A stretch of DNA of 31,573 bases from Xanthoparmelia taractica (GCA_033085395.1 JANQBS010000378.1:1-31573), one strand, 5' to 3'. Shown: positions 8,653 through 20,162, counted from the first letter of the stretch. The notes: generated by a model not told the origin, from the letters alone. Made by a program: numbers and translations.

Positions 8653-9753
8653 TCATGCAAGCAGATCCGAGAAGCTCTCTACATATGCACCAGGCCGTAA
8701 TCTCGGATCGATAATCCTTTCAAGATCCTCCCTCTGCGTCACACCCGTCAAAACCAGCAAAGTACCACCAAGACCACACTCGATACCAAACTGGATATCA
8801 GTATCCAGCCGATCCCCCACCATACACGTCCTCTTCAGATCCAGCTCGTATCGACTCTGAATAGCGCGCATCATCGCCTCGCTCGGCTTTCCCAACACCA
8901 GCGGCTCTACCCCTAACATGGCTACCAACATTGCACTTATGCAGCCCGCGGCCGGAAACACGGTCCCGAAAGCCGGGAACGTTGGGTCCGTGTTCGTGGC
9001 GAGGAAGTAGGCTCCCCGGCTGATGTAGTGCATAGCATAGCACAGTTTCAGATAGTTGAATTTCGAATCCATGCCGACGACGACTGCGCCAACGTTGTCA
9101 TCCATCGCAGCCCCACTCGCGATGTCCCTGAGGTCCGCTACGTCTAGACCTTTCTGGTATCTTTCGTCGGTGCCGCCAATGCTTAGGAGGCCTACGGATG
9201 CGAGCTCGGCTTCTATACCTTCTTCGCCGAGCACGAAGACTTTGTTTCGCGGGGCCGACATTCGGAGGATCTGCGATAGGTAGATGGCGATGCTGTACGC
9301 GGACGTGAAGATCTGGTCTGAGTGCGCTGGAATGCCCATTCCTTGGAACCGAAGGCTTTGCTTGGCGCGCGGCTGTGTGGAGTTGTTTGTGACGAAGATG
9401 ACCCTTTGGCCTGGATCAATAAATGTCAGCGAGAACGTTGGATTTTAGTGGGGGAGGAAAAGGTGAGAGTTGACGTACCTGCTCGTTCTAGGTACTCGAT
9501 AGTCTCCCTTGCGCCCGGAATCGCTTCGTCGCCGGAGCATATGACTCCTGGAGATTTACGCCTCTTAGGATAGAGATTCTATCGCAGAGGCGTGTGCCAA
9601 ACAACTTACCATCGTAATCTAGTAGGAATGTCTAGATTTAGATTGCGCAGTCAGTCACTCGATATTCTGAAAAAGCGTGGATTGACCTACATCATATTGT
9701 GCAAGGAACTCTTCCGTTTTACTGTCCTGACCTGTCAGGCATGGAACGGACAT
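8653..9753 (-). CDS. PHO13: PHO13-type HAD phosphatase (4-nitrophenylphosphatase / phosphoglycolate phosphatase)
   Basis: Cytosolic metabolite-repair phosphatase of the HAD superfamily; yeast Pho13 and mammalian PGP remove toxic side products such as 2-phosphoglycolate. Four exons (9691-9753, 9610-9631, 9479-9547, 8653-9410) give 303 residues. Exon 2 is only 22 nt, and splicing places it so that the family sequence QYD-TFLLDYDGV-ICSGD reads through. HAD motif I is DYDGV (Asp26 nucleophile, Asp28 acid/base), motif II VTNNS (58-62), motif III Lys226 in GKPS, and motif IV GDRLDTDI (Asp251, Asp256). The C2-type cap between motifs II and III and the GLGGTLLVLTGV end match Pho13 closely, as does the length (yeast about 312). 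Confident call. Confidence 0.93.
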
Positions 9754-10404
9754 ATCCAGATTTTAAAGGATGTATGGGTTGAAAGGGTGGACAAGCTCTT
9801 GTGTTTGACCCATTTATGATCTAAAATACCAAACTGTTACAAATGTGCCTGGACTGACACAAAGTCCCAATAGGGCCTGGCGTCTTGGCGGAGCCTCCTC
9901 GACTACCTTTGTGGCCCTTGTTCTAGATATGTAGCTCGTCCCTGAAAACAACATGACTATCAGCATCCTCCAAATCACTCATTGCCGTCTTGAACCCCAG
10001 AAGCGTTCATATTTCTCCCCCTTCGAAGACTGCCGAGTCCTTACTAAATAAAGCTAGCACGCTTGACCGTCAGGTTCTCATACCATTCTGCGCACTGAAT
10101 GAAATAGGACAGATAAAATCCAACAATCGGTGTCAGTGTCTCACCCACTCACTCAATCTCATAAATCCCTTCGTAAGAAAATACTCCGAAAAAGCGTATC
10201 ACGGAGTAAGTAGCATACGGTATATCGTTGACCCAGTCCACTACATAAACTCGATGCGTACCTTATTCCTAGTACGAGTAAACACATGGGGGAATCATGA
10301 TGCATTTCCACCAAAGATCGGATGCACCACTAAATACCCCAGAAAATAAATACGAATGCTCTATCTATAAAAGCCACCGTGGAATCAGTCCAAGCAATAT
10401 GATA

Positions 10405-10431
10405 CCCCCACGCCCACGCCCACGCCCACGG
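10405..10431. repeat. (CCCACG)4 minisatellite
   Basis: Four consecutive CCCACG hexamers in non-coding sequence downstream of the permease. Confidence 0.85.
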
Positions 10432-10464
10432 CTACTACCATCCGTCCACAATTCCACAATGGAC

Positions 10465-10489
10465 TAGATAGATAGATAGATAGATAGAT
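10465..10489. repeat. (TAGA)6 microsatellite
   Basis: Six TAGA units in the same intergenic region, likely length-polymorphic between strains. The GATA content is probably incidental. Confidence 0.9.
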
Positions 10490-10959
10490 GGAAACATTGA
10501 GAGAAAAAATCCATCTATCTGAGGTATGTATGTATGGACCTGCTGGCTGGCAGCTGCAGTAAGTAAATAAGGTACCTGAGAGACTGGGCTGAGTGGGTGA
10601 GTGGGAGGGGGGGGTGGGGAGCTTGGCGACCTGATGGATGATGGATGTATAACTAACTACCAGCTCGGTGTGAGGTTCGGATTTGGTGCTGGAGTTCTGC
10701 ACGGTTGCGGAGGGAAGGGGAGGGGAGGGAAGGTGGGGTTCTGGGGGGTGGGGAGAATGCTGGGAAGGAGGGGTGGGGAGTCAGAACGTATTCTTTTTTT
10801 TCCCCCAAGGCCGAGGTCTCATCAGTTCAGCTTAATTCGCTCTGGTTATACTATCAAATCAGATCAAATTAGATCGAATAATCCCTTCCCGCAGAACTCT
10901 GAAACTCCAAGCGAGTAGGCTCGAATGAAGACGCATAATGATATATAAATGGCAAAGCG

Positions 10960-12833
10960 TCAGGCCGAGGTTTTTGAATTGTCCGCGCACGAGAAGCTTC
11001 CTTGGGAGCTTGTAGCGTCTTTGTTGATCGCCGTCCCAGACGAATACAGTCCTAATCCGCACTACGACCAAAGTCAGTAACTGCGATCCCAGGGCACATC
11101 TCCAGAAATAAATTGATGAGAAGCGGGTCGAACTTACAATGATAGCCCCGAGGCAGAAACACCCCACGTTCACCCCCGTCAAAAACATTTTCCGCCTCGA
11201 ACTCCGGTACTGTCCGTAGTTCATATATAGCCAAAAGACACCGCTCAGCCCGTATGTAAACCAACTCGCAAACAGAGCGCTGATGAGTGACAGTAGGTCG
11301 TTGAAGACGGGAATGGCCTCAGCGATGATCCATGCAATGACCCAAAGAATCAGCACGATGATGGCCCATAAGCCGAAACTGCTCCAGCTGCGCTTGCTCA
11401 TTCGATCCGTGCCTCGGAACAGACGGACATAGATGTACTTTGCAGCGACGTGGCCGTTGACAACGCCTATACTTAAATCAGCACTCTTTCCTCGATGGAA
11501 ATTGCTGGAGCGAGAGAAGAACTTGGAGGGGCTCAAAGAGCTTTTTGCTCGTGAAAACATGTCTTAATACTCGAAAGGTCGTATAAGATTGGGAGAACAG
11601 GCTCCGTATGTACATACCTGCGATCACAATGGTCGGTATAGCAATTCCGTAGGCCAGTTTCCGTAAGAGGGGAGAAGTGGAGCCGAGAGCTGGGGATGCA
11701 ACGTCGGTGCCTGCGTAGCGGTAGGTGACGATGGCGACGATTATATACATGGATATGTCGGCGCCTTGAAGAAGAAAGAGGGCTTTGGGATAGGATTCCG
11801 GGGTGTGGAGTTCGGAGATGAAGGAGAAGAACGCCACGTGCCCTAGACTTTCGGGTTGGAAAAGGAGGAAAAGAAAGACAGAGACAGAGGGGTCGTACCT
11901 GCGTAGGCGAATATGATGTTGGTGACTGCTTCAAAGCCCTTGTAGAGATTTGACTGAACCGTCACGTCCACTTTCCCATTACCAGGTCTTTCCACACCAA
12001 CGCCAACCATAGTGATGATTACGGCCGACACGATAGAGATGAAACTTGCAATAGCCATATAGCTAACCTTTCTCAACGTCCTTGGCAGCGTGCAGACAAG
12101 ACACACAAGCATACCCACAATGCCGAATACAATCGTGCAAGTTCCGTGAGAAGTGACGGTATTCATCATGATGGAGAATGTGAGAATATGACTGCCCATG
12201 ACGAAGACCAAGAAAAGGATCTGGGCGGCACCGAAGATTTCTCGGCCTATCCGCCCAGCCATGACTTCACCTGCGTCGGCCATGTTGTGGACGTGGGGGT
12301 AAGCAAGTTTGAATTGACCAATTACGTAGCCGGTATAGGTCGCGATGATGCCGAGACCTATGATCAGGATAACACCGCTGGAGAAGAGGTCAGTGGTGAG
12401 CCTCCGTGGCCCCTTAGAGACGAAACTTACGGTACGATGCCGATGGCGGCAAGAACGGAGGGAAGAGAGAGGATGCCAAGGGATATGGTTTCGGCGATCA
12501 TGACTGCAGATATTTCAGTAAAAGTATGCTCTCTGGCAGTCTCAAGCCTGGATTGCATACTCATGCCTGCTTGCCTGTGAACATGCTGTCAGCCGACTGA
12601 TAGGTATAAATACTGGCAGATGCTACTGACCACCAAGCCATCGTCCTATACTTGACTTCTGAATTCGTCTCGTCTCCAAAGGGATCATCTTTCCCCACAG
12701 AACCCTTGCCCTTCGAAGGGCCAACTTCAAGGTCACTGCCCACCTTCTCGTCGTATTCTTGGCTCGGAGGATTACCGTTGCCGTCGACGAGGCCATCATC
12801 GCCGTAGCCATGCTCATGCTCCTTAGTAGCCAT
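10960..12833 (-). CDS. Neutral amino acid permease, Mtr-like (AAAP family)
   Basis: Plasma-membrane proton/amino-acid symporter of the Aa_trans family, closest by motif to Neurospora MTR. Seven exons (12631-12833, 12561-12574, 12431-12503, 11899-12377, 11618-11842, 11138-11466, 10960-11061) give 474 residues. Exon 2 is a 14-nt microexon between TTCACAG and GTATGC. With it the first membrane helix reads WWQAGM-IMIAETISLGILSL, the family consensus; without it the frame breaks. The last intron (donor GTAAGT, branch TACTGAC, acceptor GTAG) gives the typical end CGLGLYSSGTAINKD...FSCADNS. About 11 membrane helices follow a charged cytosolic N-terminus of about 65 residues. IFAYAG-HVAFFSFISE is the conserved helix 5-6 region. 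Intron 5 is long (151 bp). Substrate range is inferred only. Confidence 0.9.
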
Positions 12834-13838
12834 GTGCGGAGAAGAAGCTGAGAGCTCGAGGATAGCGTGAGATTGGTAGAGCTCAAGCCAAGAAACTAGG
12901 CTTGAGAGGTAAGAAAGTCAAGTGAGCTCAAGCTCTTGGGCGTCGGGAAGGGGGAGGAAGAGGTAGACGGGAGTAAGAAGAGGGATCCAGTAGACATAAG
13001 ATATTTATCTAAGCTTGAAAGTTAGAAGATGTTGGCGATGCTGTGAGTATGTTTTGCATTAATGAATAGAAGTACATTATATTATTATCAAGATACTTGG
13101 TAGTATTTTGGATGAAGAACGTGCAGAAGGTAAGGTAGATCCGGCTGCTTCCTGGGCATACACATACTGTATTATCATTATTAAAGCTTTGCTGACGAAA
13201 ATGTCATGCTGCCCGCGAATTGCATAAAATGCCAATAAATGAGCCAATCACAAAAAGGCGCATTTGAAAAAAAGGGAAAGTGGGGTACTATAATTCAGCC
13301 TCGTTATGAAGCCCCTCCGGACTTGGACTTTGCATGCAGCATAGACTAAGCTCGCTCAGTAGATGATCAGTCTGACTTTGCGTCTTTTTCGACATGATTG
13401 ATGCGATTGGATAACACTGTAGGCCTTGCACACCAGTTACTATAGATCAGATGACTGGATTCACATGTTGATGCCTTGTTGAAAAGGAGTGTGTGGAGAG
13501 TTGTGGGATTCCAAGGTAAGTGGACCAAAACGGACCAAGAACGAGCAGATATGAGGCTAATATAAATCCCGCCGGAAACATAGCAATGACGTCATGAGAA
13601 AGCGGGGAATGGCATTCTTTAGTTCCCATGGTATTCTCTTAGCGTGTCCCAGCTTTTGAAATGTTGCAGAGGGCAGGTGGAGCGAGTTCATGTACGAGCA
13701 TCGCCGAGACATCAAGTCCAGCATCTCCCCGTTTACAATGCTACATTAGACGCCTGCTCTGTCCAGTGTATGACCATCCCAAGAAGACTCCTTGTCTCTT
13801 GGATATACTATACTATATAATACATTCCCGTCCAAGTA
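12834..13838. other. Permease promoter region, no gene seen
   Basis: About 1 kb between permease start and GUT2 stop. Two CCAAT boxes (13232-13236 and 13244-13248, 12 bp apart) lie about 400 bp upstream of the permease ATG and may bind the Hap complex. An AT-rich patch (13060-13100) and small unrecognised frames are also present. Nothing else is supported. Confidence 0.5.
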
Positions 13839-16167
13839 CTATCTGTTGACTGGCGAATCTGTCTTCAAGATAGGCTTTTCCCCAGGAGAGAGCTTGGAGT
13901 CACTCTCCATCATGTCCGCTGGAGCATCTGCACCATCTCGTCAGTAGCTGTCCATCATGAAATCATCCGATCGTGAACATACCATGTCTCGAGTACAGTT
14001 TCCTCTCATGCTCATCATACTCTCCCGCTCTACCACTCTCCACATCACCCCGCGTGACGCCGAGCTTGCTCTTGGCTAAGCCCATCGATGCCAGAAACTG
14101 TACTGTGTCTTTCCATTCCCGGTCCTTTCGCTTGCTGTTCCACTTTAATTCGTCTGCCATCAGATCGATAACAGTAGGCAGCGCTTCAAGGGCTGCCTGA
14201 GCGTTGAGGAAAGCCAACCGCGTCCGCCTCGCAAGGACATCTACCGCTGTCTGGGCGTACTCGTGCCGCACTGCGTAACGAACCTCGCCGTCCACGAAGG
14301 GGTAGAGTTCAGAGATCTTGATGCCCCGTACGGGGTATCTTTTTTCTGTCGGCGATGACAAGGCAGCTACGGTCCATGCGCGATCTCCGTACGATTCGCA
14401 GAGGTGTCTAGCGACAATACTTTCGACACCAAAATGCTGGATGAGATTGATGAAAAGCGTTTTCGAGAAACCATGGGCGCCGATCAAACGGACCTGATGG
14501 GTTTGACAAGTACCATCCAAGGGCGCGCTGTCATCCCTGCGTTCTGTGCCACTGATGTGTGGAACATCTACCACAGGTCTGGCTTTGATATCGTAGATTT
14601 TGAGAGCCTCATCTACGCTTTCTTCGGCCATTTGCCTGTAGGTCGTCCACTTCCCACCCGCACAGGTCAACAAGCCCGAGTCAGACACGGTGATCAAATG
14701 GTTCCGAACAAGCGATTCCGTGTTTTTGGACTTGGGATCTTTGACGAGAGGCCGGATACCGGACCACGCTGCAAGTACATCACCTCTTCGCACGTTGATG
14801 TCAGGAGCCAGGTAGCCGCGGATCTCCGAGAGGATCCAGTTGATCTCTTCTTCCCCAGCAATTGGATTCTGAACGATATTTGTAGGCGCGTCAGTAGTTC
14901 CAGCAATGGTATTGCCCTGCCATGGTAGAAAGAAGATGACTCTTCCATCGGACGTTGAAGGATCAATCAGACCCATCTTCGAAGGACTATAGTAGCCAGG
15001 TAGAATAACATGGACTCCAGAGCTAGGCGCAACGATTTCCTGAGCACTTTGGTCGTCCGTCTTACGTATTGCGTCTGTGAAGGGGCCGGTGGCGTTGATG
15101 ACACCCTTGGCCCTGATGCTGAACTCTTGTGGTTTCTTTCCGTCTCGATCTTGCACCAAATCCCTGGCCCGAGCTCCAATGAGTTTGCCGTTTGCGTCTT
15201 TCTCCAGGCCAGTTACCTCAAGATGATTAACCACAGTAGCACCGTAAAGCGCTGCTGTCATTGCTAATGACACGTTCATTCGCGAGTCATTGTGAGCCCC
15301 ATCTAGTGACCGTCAGCGCTGATCTACGCAATATCTGTGGAAGGGTCCCTATACCGTAATAAACAAGAGCCCCGAAAAGGTTGTCTTTCCGCAACATTGG
15401 GAAAGCATCCATTGCCCTGCTTTTCGTCAAGAAATAAGAGCTCTCAATGCCTTCGGACCCAGCAAGGAAGTCGTAGAATTTGGTGCCGGCCCAGAAGTAT
15501 GGTGCCTGCCACCACTTTTGTACTGGTATCATGATGGGCAACCAGCTCGAAAGATGAGGCGCGGTATCCAAGAAATACTTTCGCTCTCGGAGAGCCTCCT
15601 TGACGAGCTTGTACCTGAATCGATTCAGCGCTGTCGGCGTACATTGTCGCACGCATACTGGTTGTAGTCAAGCTCCCACACAGCCTTCTCCAAGTATCTC
15701 ACTCCCCCATGCACCAACTTCGTACTCTTGCTACTTGTACCGCTGGCAAAATCATCCCTCTCCACCATCGCAACCTTCAACCCACGCGTAGCCGCATCGA
15801 GCGCGATCCCCGAACCTGTAGCCCCACCGCCAATGACCAGCAAATCATACGGCTCCGCCTCAGGAATCCTCTGGTCCACAACGCCAGGTCCCGTCAAGCT
15901 GCCCAACACGCCCTTGGCCTTCTCCAATGTACTTATCACGCCGGCGCTCCTCTTCAAATCCGCAATCTGCTCTTCTCTGCTCTTGACCAAGGGGAATCGT
16001 GGAGGGTCCAGGTGCCCTTCTTCGCCATACTTGGGCGGAGGCACAAGTGCTGGTTCTGAGCCCGGTATGTTTCGCGGTCTGTAAGAGATGTAGAGTGCGC
16101 CGCCTCCTGCTGCAGCGACCGCAGCGGTGTACAGTAGAGGTCGAAAGAAACGGCCTCGGGTGGCCAT
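13839..16167 (-). CDS. GUT2: Mitochondrial FAD-dependent glycerol-3-phosphate dehydrogenase
   Basis: Oxidises glycerol-3-phosphate to dihydroxyacetone phosphate at the inner mitochondrial membrane and passes electrons to ubiquinone; used for glycerol growth and the G3P shuttle. Four exons (15659-16167, 15355-15614, 13983-15302, 13839-13927) give 725 residues. The basic N-terminus followed by a short hydrophobic segment (about 11-28) fits a mitochondrial presequence with membrane anchor. The FAD-binding motif is VIGGGATGSGIALDAATRG (111-129). Other family hallmarks are SSKSTKLVHGGVRYLEKAV, YYDGAHNDSRMN (across an intron), GGKWTTYRQMAEE, and the C-terminal DAO domain with RHEYAQTAVDVLARRTRLAF. 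The first intron is only 44 bp. The last exon adds a 29-residue acidic/Ser tail. Length is slightly above yeast Gut2 (about 649). Confidence 0.94.
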
Positions 16168-16619
16168 TACGTGGATAGAGGTTGAGGAAAAATGAATGCG
16201 CGAGGCGAGGGTAAAGATCTAGGTTGGCCGTGCCGTCAAGTAGTCTTCCATTTTGGTTGTAATTCCATCAATGGCTTTTGTGTTGTCTGAAGTGAATCTT
16301 ATCAATGATAATGAGAATGTGTTCATGCAGCAGATTGAAAGGATGGTGCCTCCCTACGTTAAATGTAGCTTATCAAACCGAGCGAGCCGAGGTGAGGCCA
16401 ACGGCTACCAATTAGGATCTATTCTGCGGGCTGCGGGGCGGCAGGGCTGGATAATTTCAATCGCTGTGTGGATTATAACTATCGGAGAGTGACAGATACA
16501 TGATCTTCATAGACGTGCTCTTACTGCTGCTCAATTCATTAAGAGGTATATAAGTATCTCAACGCTACACTAACTGCTGTACTCCGGGAAGGGAGCCCCA
16601 ATTGAATCCGGCCTCATCC
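16168..16619. other. GUT2 promoter / monooxygenase 3' flank
   Basis: About 450 bp with no gene. It should contain the GUT2 promoter and the monooxygenase 3' UTR. No motif stands out. Confidence 0.5.
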
Positions 16620-18039
16620 TCAAAGGTTCGATTTGAAATGGCCTGTAGTACCTGGGAAAGTTCCCTTTTTGTACGTTTTCCACGCCATATCCACTTCAGC
16701 AAAAGCATCGTACCCAAAGAGGTATTCCTGGAATACGGGATCCGCCCAGGGATTCGGGTATCCTTCAAATGGTTCCTGCTCGGTCAATTGGCGATCACGT
16801 TCTCGTTGGCGTTCACCATCCGTCATGTGAAAGATGTCCCTCAAGGCTCTGCTTCCCTTGACAACGCGAGTTGTGCGTTCCTTACGGAGACGCTCGTAGA
16901 TGGTGAGTACATCTGAGATTTGTGACTTTCGCTCTATCCTCTCAAGAAGCGCGCCGAGGACGGCTCCATCTTCAACCGCCTGGGCAGCACCTTGAGCTCT
17001 ACAAAGTCATTGTCAGAACTGCAAACACAAGAAATCACTCCCGGGAGAGCCTCACAGATAGGGCAAAGTAGCGTGACATGCGTCCCCTAGCAGGGCAAAT
17101 TTGCCGCTAGGGTGACTCCAGCTTTCCATCTCTTCACTGTTCAACAGCCTCCATTTCATCGTTTCCTGCACAAGTCCCAATAGCGTTCTCAGCTTGGGAT
17201 CCCACCCGGCGAAGAACTCTCGCATCTCTTGTAGATCTGCTTTGATCGTGTTCATCATCCGTGGCAGGTTATCAGGACAGACGAGCACAATGTTATATAA
17301 TCCACCACCTTGCAAAAGGTAGCAGACTACGTGGCTATAGGGGCCCATCCAGTAATTGATGGCCGGCTTTTCGGCCAGCTCGCGCAAGTCAGGATGCTTC
17401 TTCATGTCGTCAGCTTTGATGATGATCCGATATGCCAGGTCACCAGTCAGATGTGGCGGGTCGACATGCCCCAGCAGCGACTCACGGCAGATAGATTTCA
17501 AGCCGTCTGCACCGAGTATAAGATCCGCATGAAAGTCGGGCTTGTCTCTTATTTGAATGGAAGCAGAATCGAAATCTAACTTTGTAACCGTGCAACCTAG
17601 TCGTAGCTCCACTCCCAATCGCTCAGCTTCGGCGACCAAAATCCGGTGGTAGTCTGCACGGTGAGTGTGCAGGTAGGGGGCACCGTAACGGTTTTCCGCG
17701 TAGGGTACCATGTTTTGCTTGCTAAGAATCTTGCCATCTCGATATGAGCGTATTATAAAGTCGATTGGCCGGACTGAGACAGACTCAATCTTGTCAAGCA
17801 GACCGTATCTTTGGAGTATTCGGGAAGAGTTTGGAGGGACTTGAATGCCTGCACCAATCTGCAACAAGAAATTAACATCCTCAACTATGCTTATCGAGCA
17901 GATAGGAGCTCACCTCTCCGAGCGCTGACGACTTTTCAAGAATCGTGACTTTGTGTCCTGCACGAGCGATTCCAATGGCTGCTGCTAGGCCACCGAGGCC
18001 AGCTCCGATTATAGCGATCTGAAGTCTGAGCTCAGCCAT
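16620..18039 (-). CDS. FAD-dependent monooxygenase, salicylate-hydroxylase-like
   Basis: Group A flavoprotein monooxygenase that uses NAD(P)H and O2 to hydroxylate an aromatic or similar substrate. Exons 17914-18039, 17056-17858 and 16620-16998 (introns 55 and 57 bp) give 435 residues. The Rossmann motif IIGAGLGGLAAAIGIARAG (about 10-28) and the nearby LEK acid bind FAD. IGAGIQVPPNSSRIL, the DG motif LGADGLKS (Asp160-Gly161), and the GD motif LLGDACHATLPYL-AQGAAQAVEDGA (Gly300-Asp301, across intron 2) are all intact. These match the salicylate hydroxylase/FMO group, as does the length. A Zn2Cys6 regulator remnant starts 636 bp away on the other strand, an arrangement common in fungal catabolic or secondary-metabolite gene pairs. 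The substrate is unknown. Confidence 0.88.
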
Positions 18040-18674
18040 GATGGTGATATGTGAAAATACCCATCAGGATCACGCATGTGTGTTACACTAACTGGAGGTT
18101 TGAGTACGCTTAAAATTCAACGGATAACGTCGGCTGTCAACTGACAATGGTGCGGAGCTCACATTAGAGACTCGAGGCAAGTGGTTTCGGCATCAGAGCG
18201 CGGGGAAAGAACCCGCCAACAGCCAGGCACATTAGCCGGCTGATAATGTACATCGAGAGTTGCAGCATCGAGATGTTTGCTATTAGCACTAGCAGCTGAT
18301 CATATGTATAGAGATTGGTGAAATCAAGCAAGTATGGGTAGAAGTAATGATTAAATAGGTCAAGGTTGTTTGTCTCGAGAGGAGGGACTTGCTTATTGCC
18401 GGCCGAGGTCCGGACTTTGCCACTGCTAGCGGCATGTCAGTACATCCACCAAAATTCTATGTTCTCTGGTCACTTCCGGTCTCAACATCCATCTGGTTAA
18501 CATAGACTTCCACTCAATTCGACCCGACCCATCTGCAGCTCTCCGACGCCGCGCCTTTCTTTCCACTGCAAATGACGCGATGCGGACAATCCGACTCAAG
18601 GACGAAACAGGACGAACTCTACATCTGCTCTAAGCTCGTTCCCTACTCTGCCCAGGTCTACGAAAAGTAGATGC
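18040..18674. other. Divergent promoter between monooxygenase and regulator remnant
   Basis: 635 bp with no gene. It contains CGG/CCG-rich words (for example GCCGGCCGAGGTCCGG near 18398-18414) of the kind bound by Zn2Cys6 factors, but no clearly symmetrical site I can defend. Confidence 0.4.
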
Positions 18675-19043
18675 ATGTCCAGCGCGTGTATACCATGTCG
18701 GAAGCGCAAGTCCAAGGTGCGCTACCGCTGTCCGTCCTCTCGGCGGTAGTGTATTTCCTGTGCAAAGAGTACTGATTGTGAACCCAATTACTAATGTCAC
18801 TCCTCAGTGCTATAGAGGTGTGCCCCTTGCTCGACGTGTACAGCAGTAGCTTGCTTTGGTGAGGACGATAGACGGAAAGCGGCACTGAAGCGATACATTG
18901 AGGCATTGAAAGGACGGAATGACGCTCTCGGTATCATCGGGGCCTTATTACGGTCATCCCCCGAGGCAGAGGTCGCGAAGATCGTGCAAGAAAGTCTACC
19001 GGACAATATGTTGCTCATAGGGGCCACGGTGTCCACGGAATAA
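18675..19043 (+). pseudogene. Broken Zn2Cys6 fungal transcription factor (N-terminal remnant)
   Basis: From the ATG at 18675 the frame reads SSACIPCRKRKSK, the first half of a Zn2Cys6 DNA-binding domain (Cys5, Cys8). A putative 91-bp intron follows (donor GTGCGC at 18717, perfect branch TACTAAT at 18789-18795, acceptor CAG at 18807). It restores the third Cys and a YRGVP stretch, but then the frame is off by one base from CSTCTAVAC and the well-preserved downstream linker and coiled coil (KAALKRYIEALKGRND..., RSSPEAEVAKIVQ). A stop follows at 19041. Using the later acceptor at 18814-18815 keeps the frame but ruins the Cys spacing. Either way, the large fungal-specific middle domain is missing (such proteins usually exceed 500 residues), so I call it a pseudogene. 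A sequencing error could explain the frameshift but not the truncation. Confidence 0.7.
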
Positions 19044-20162
19044 CCAGTGTACGAATTTAAGAAGACTGTGTACTTGGTTATGCCGACAGTGTAAAGGAAT
19101 CTTCCTGGCTACGATGTAGGCAGAGACTGCCACGTCTGTCCTAGAGCAAGAGCAATATCGAAGTGGGTGCATGTTATTGTTGTAAAAGGACGTGAAGGAC
19201 ACCCGGCCACGAAGATATCACTCCAACTCACCAATCTCGGGTCTCTTTCGGGGGCCTACGATATCTGTCTGCTATAGCACTGGACGATCCGATCCATCCA
19301 TAAGGCCAAGCGAGTAAAGTTGGCCATGCAGCAACGACCAAACAATGACTCACGATACTCGTAAGCAGAGCGTCAGAGTCATTGAGCTGACCGGGACCAC
19401 CAGAGTCGGAAGGCTCCTGAAACCACATTAATAGATACCCGCTAGGAAGTTTCGCGAAGCTAAACCGGCCAAGCTTGCCTCGAGCGACGAACAGCACTCT
19501 GCAGAAAACAAAGACCACGACACGCCTTCAGAGATACCTAATTGCGTATACGGTGAGGATCTCTGAAGGAACCACCACACATCGACAGGCGTTGAGATCT
19601 TCAATAGGATGAAGTAGCCTAGTGAGATGTGCGCTTCACAGACAATTCAAACCTCATAGGATGACGAAACAAAGACTCCTCGTCTCCAGCCTGGTCACCC
19701 AGAGTGAGCACGCGACATTAAAAGCGCATCACGATTCTCCGTTTTGGTTGGCTTCCTCTCGATTGATCAGTCGCCCGGAGCTAGAGGCTTTGAAGTCACT
19801 CCATGAATGAGCGAGTAAGATGGAAATCTCTCCGTTATCAATGACCCGTTTTGGTCTTGTACCCTTAAAGATGTCCTAGACGGTACTGTAGCTGGCGTCT
19901 AGGCACAGCGGCGTTTGAGTTGTTGATGGAGGACTGAGCGCTTGGTTGCTGGAGTGAATAAGGCGAATCAAGGGTCTCTCACTCTGGATAAGATGGGGCA
20001 AGGTAGGGGAGGTAAGGTAGATGGAAGGATGGCACATTGATAGTCGGGCAGAAAGCAATGAGGACTCAGACATCAATTCAACAATCAATCCTACTTGTTT
20101 TTTACATAGCGTCGACCTCGCTAAAAAAAAACATTAAAAAATGAAGAACAAGTGAATACCTA
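19044..20162. other. Intergenic region, no gene seen
   Basis: About 1.1 kb downstream of the broken regulator. If the regulator was once full length, its C-terminal part should lie here, but I recognise none of the fungal-specific factor motifs in any frame. A 96-codon minus-strand frame (19228-19518) is unrecognised. An A-rich stretch occurs near 20120-20140. Confidence 0.5.

Larger units (their letters stand above)
9754..10959. other. Intergenic region with microsatellites, no gene seen
   Basis: About 1.2 kb between the phosphatase start and the permease stop. It contains a (CCCACG)n run, a (TAGA)6 run and a G-rich stretch (about 10600-10780). A 119-codon plus-strand frame at 9990-10349 has no recognisable motif and ordinary non-coding composition. 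It probably holds the phosphatase promoter and permease 3' UTR. Confidence 0.5.

Noticed and set aside
9990..10349. 119-codon plus-strand frame
   Set aside because: No family resemblance and ordinary intergenic composition; likely chance.
11052..11137. Alternative last-exon choices for the permease ending in a short MCPGIAVTDFGRSAD tail or starting at 11051
   Set aside because: The acceptor at 11062-11063 gives the conserved CGLGLYSSG...FSCADNS ending in the correct frame.
3614..19043. A secondary-metabolite or catabolic cluster spanning thiolase, reductase, permease and monooxygenase
   Set aside because: PHO13, GUT2 and ATX1 housekeeping genes interrupt the run and there is no backbone synthase; only the monooxygenase/regulator pair is suggestive.
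19228..19518. 96-codon minus-strand frame downstream of the regulator remnant
   Set aside because: Considered as a separate gene or as leftover regulator sequence; matches neither, and is on the opposite strand to the regulator.
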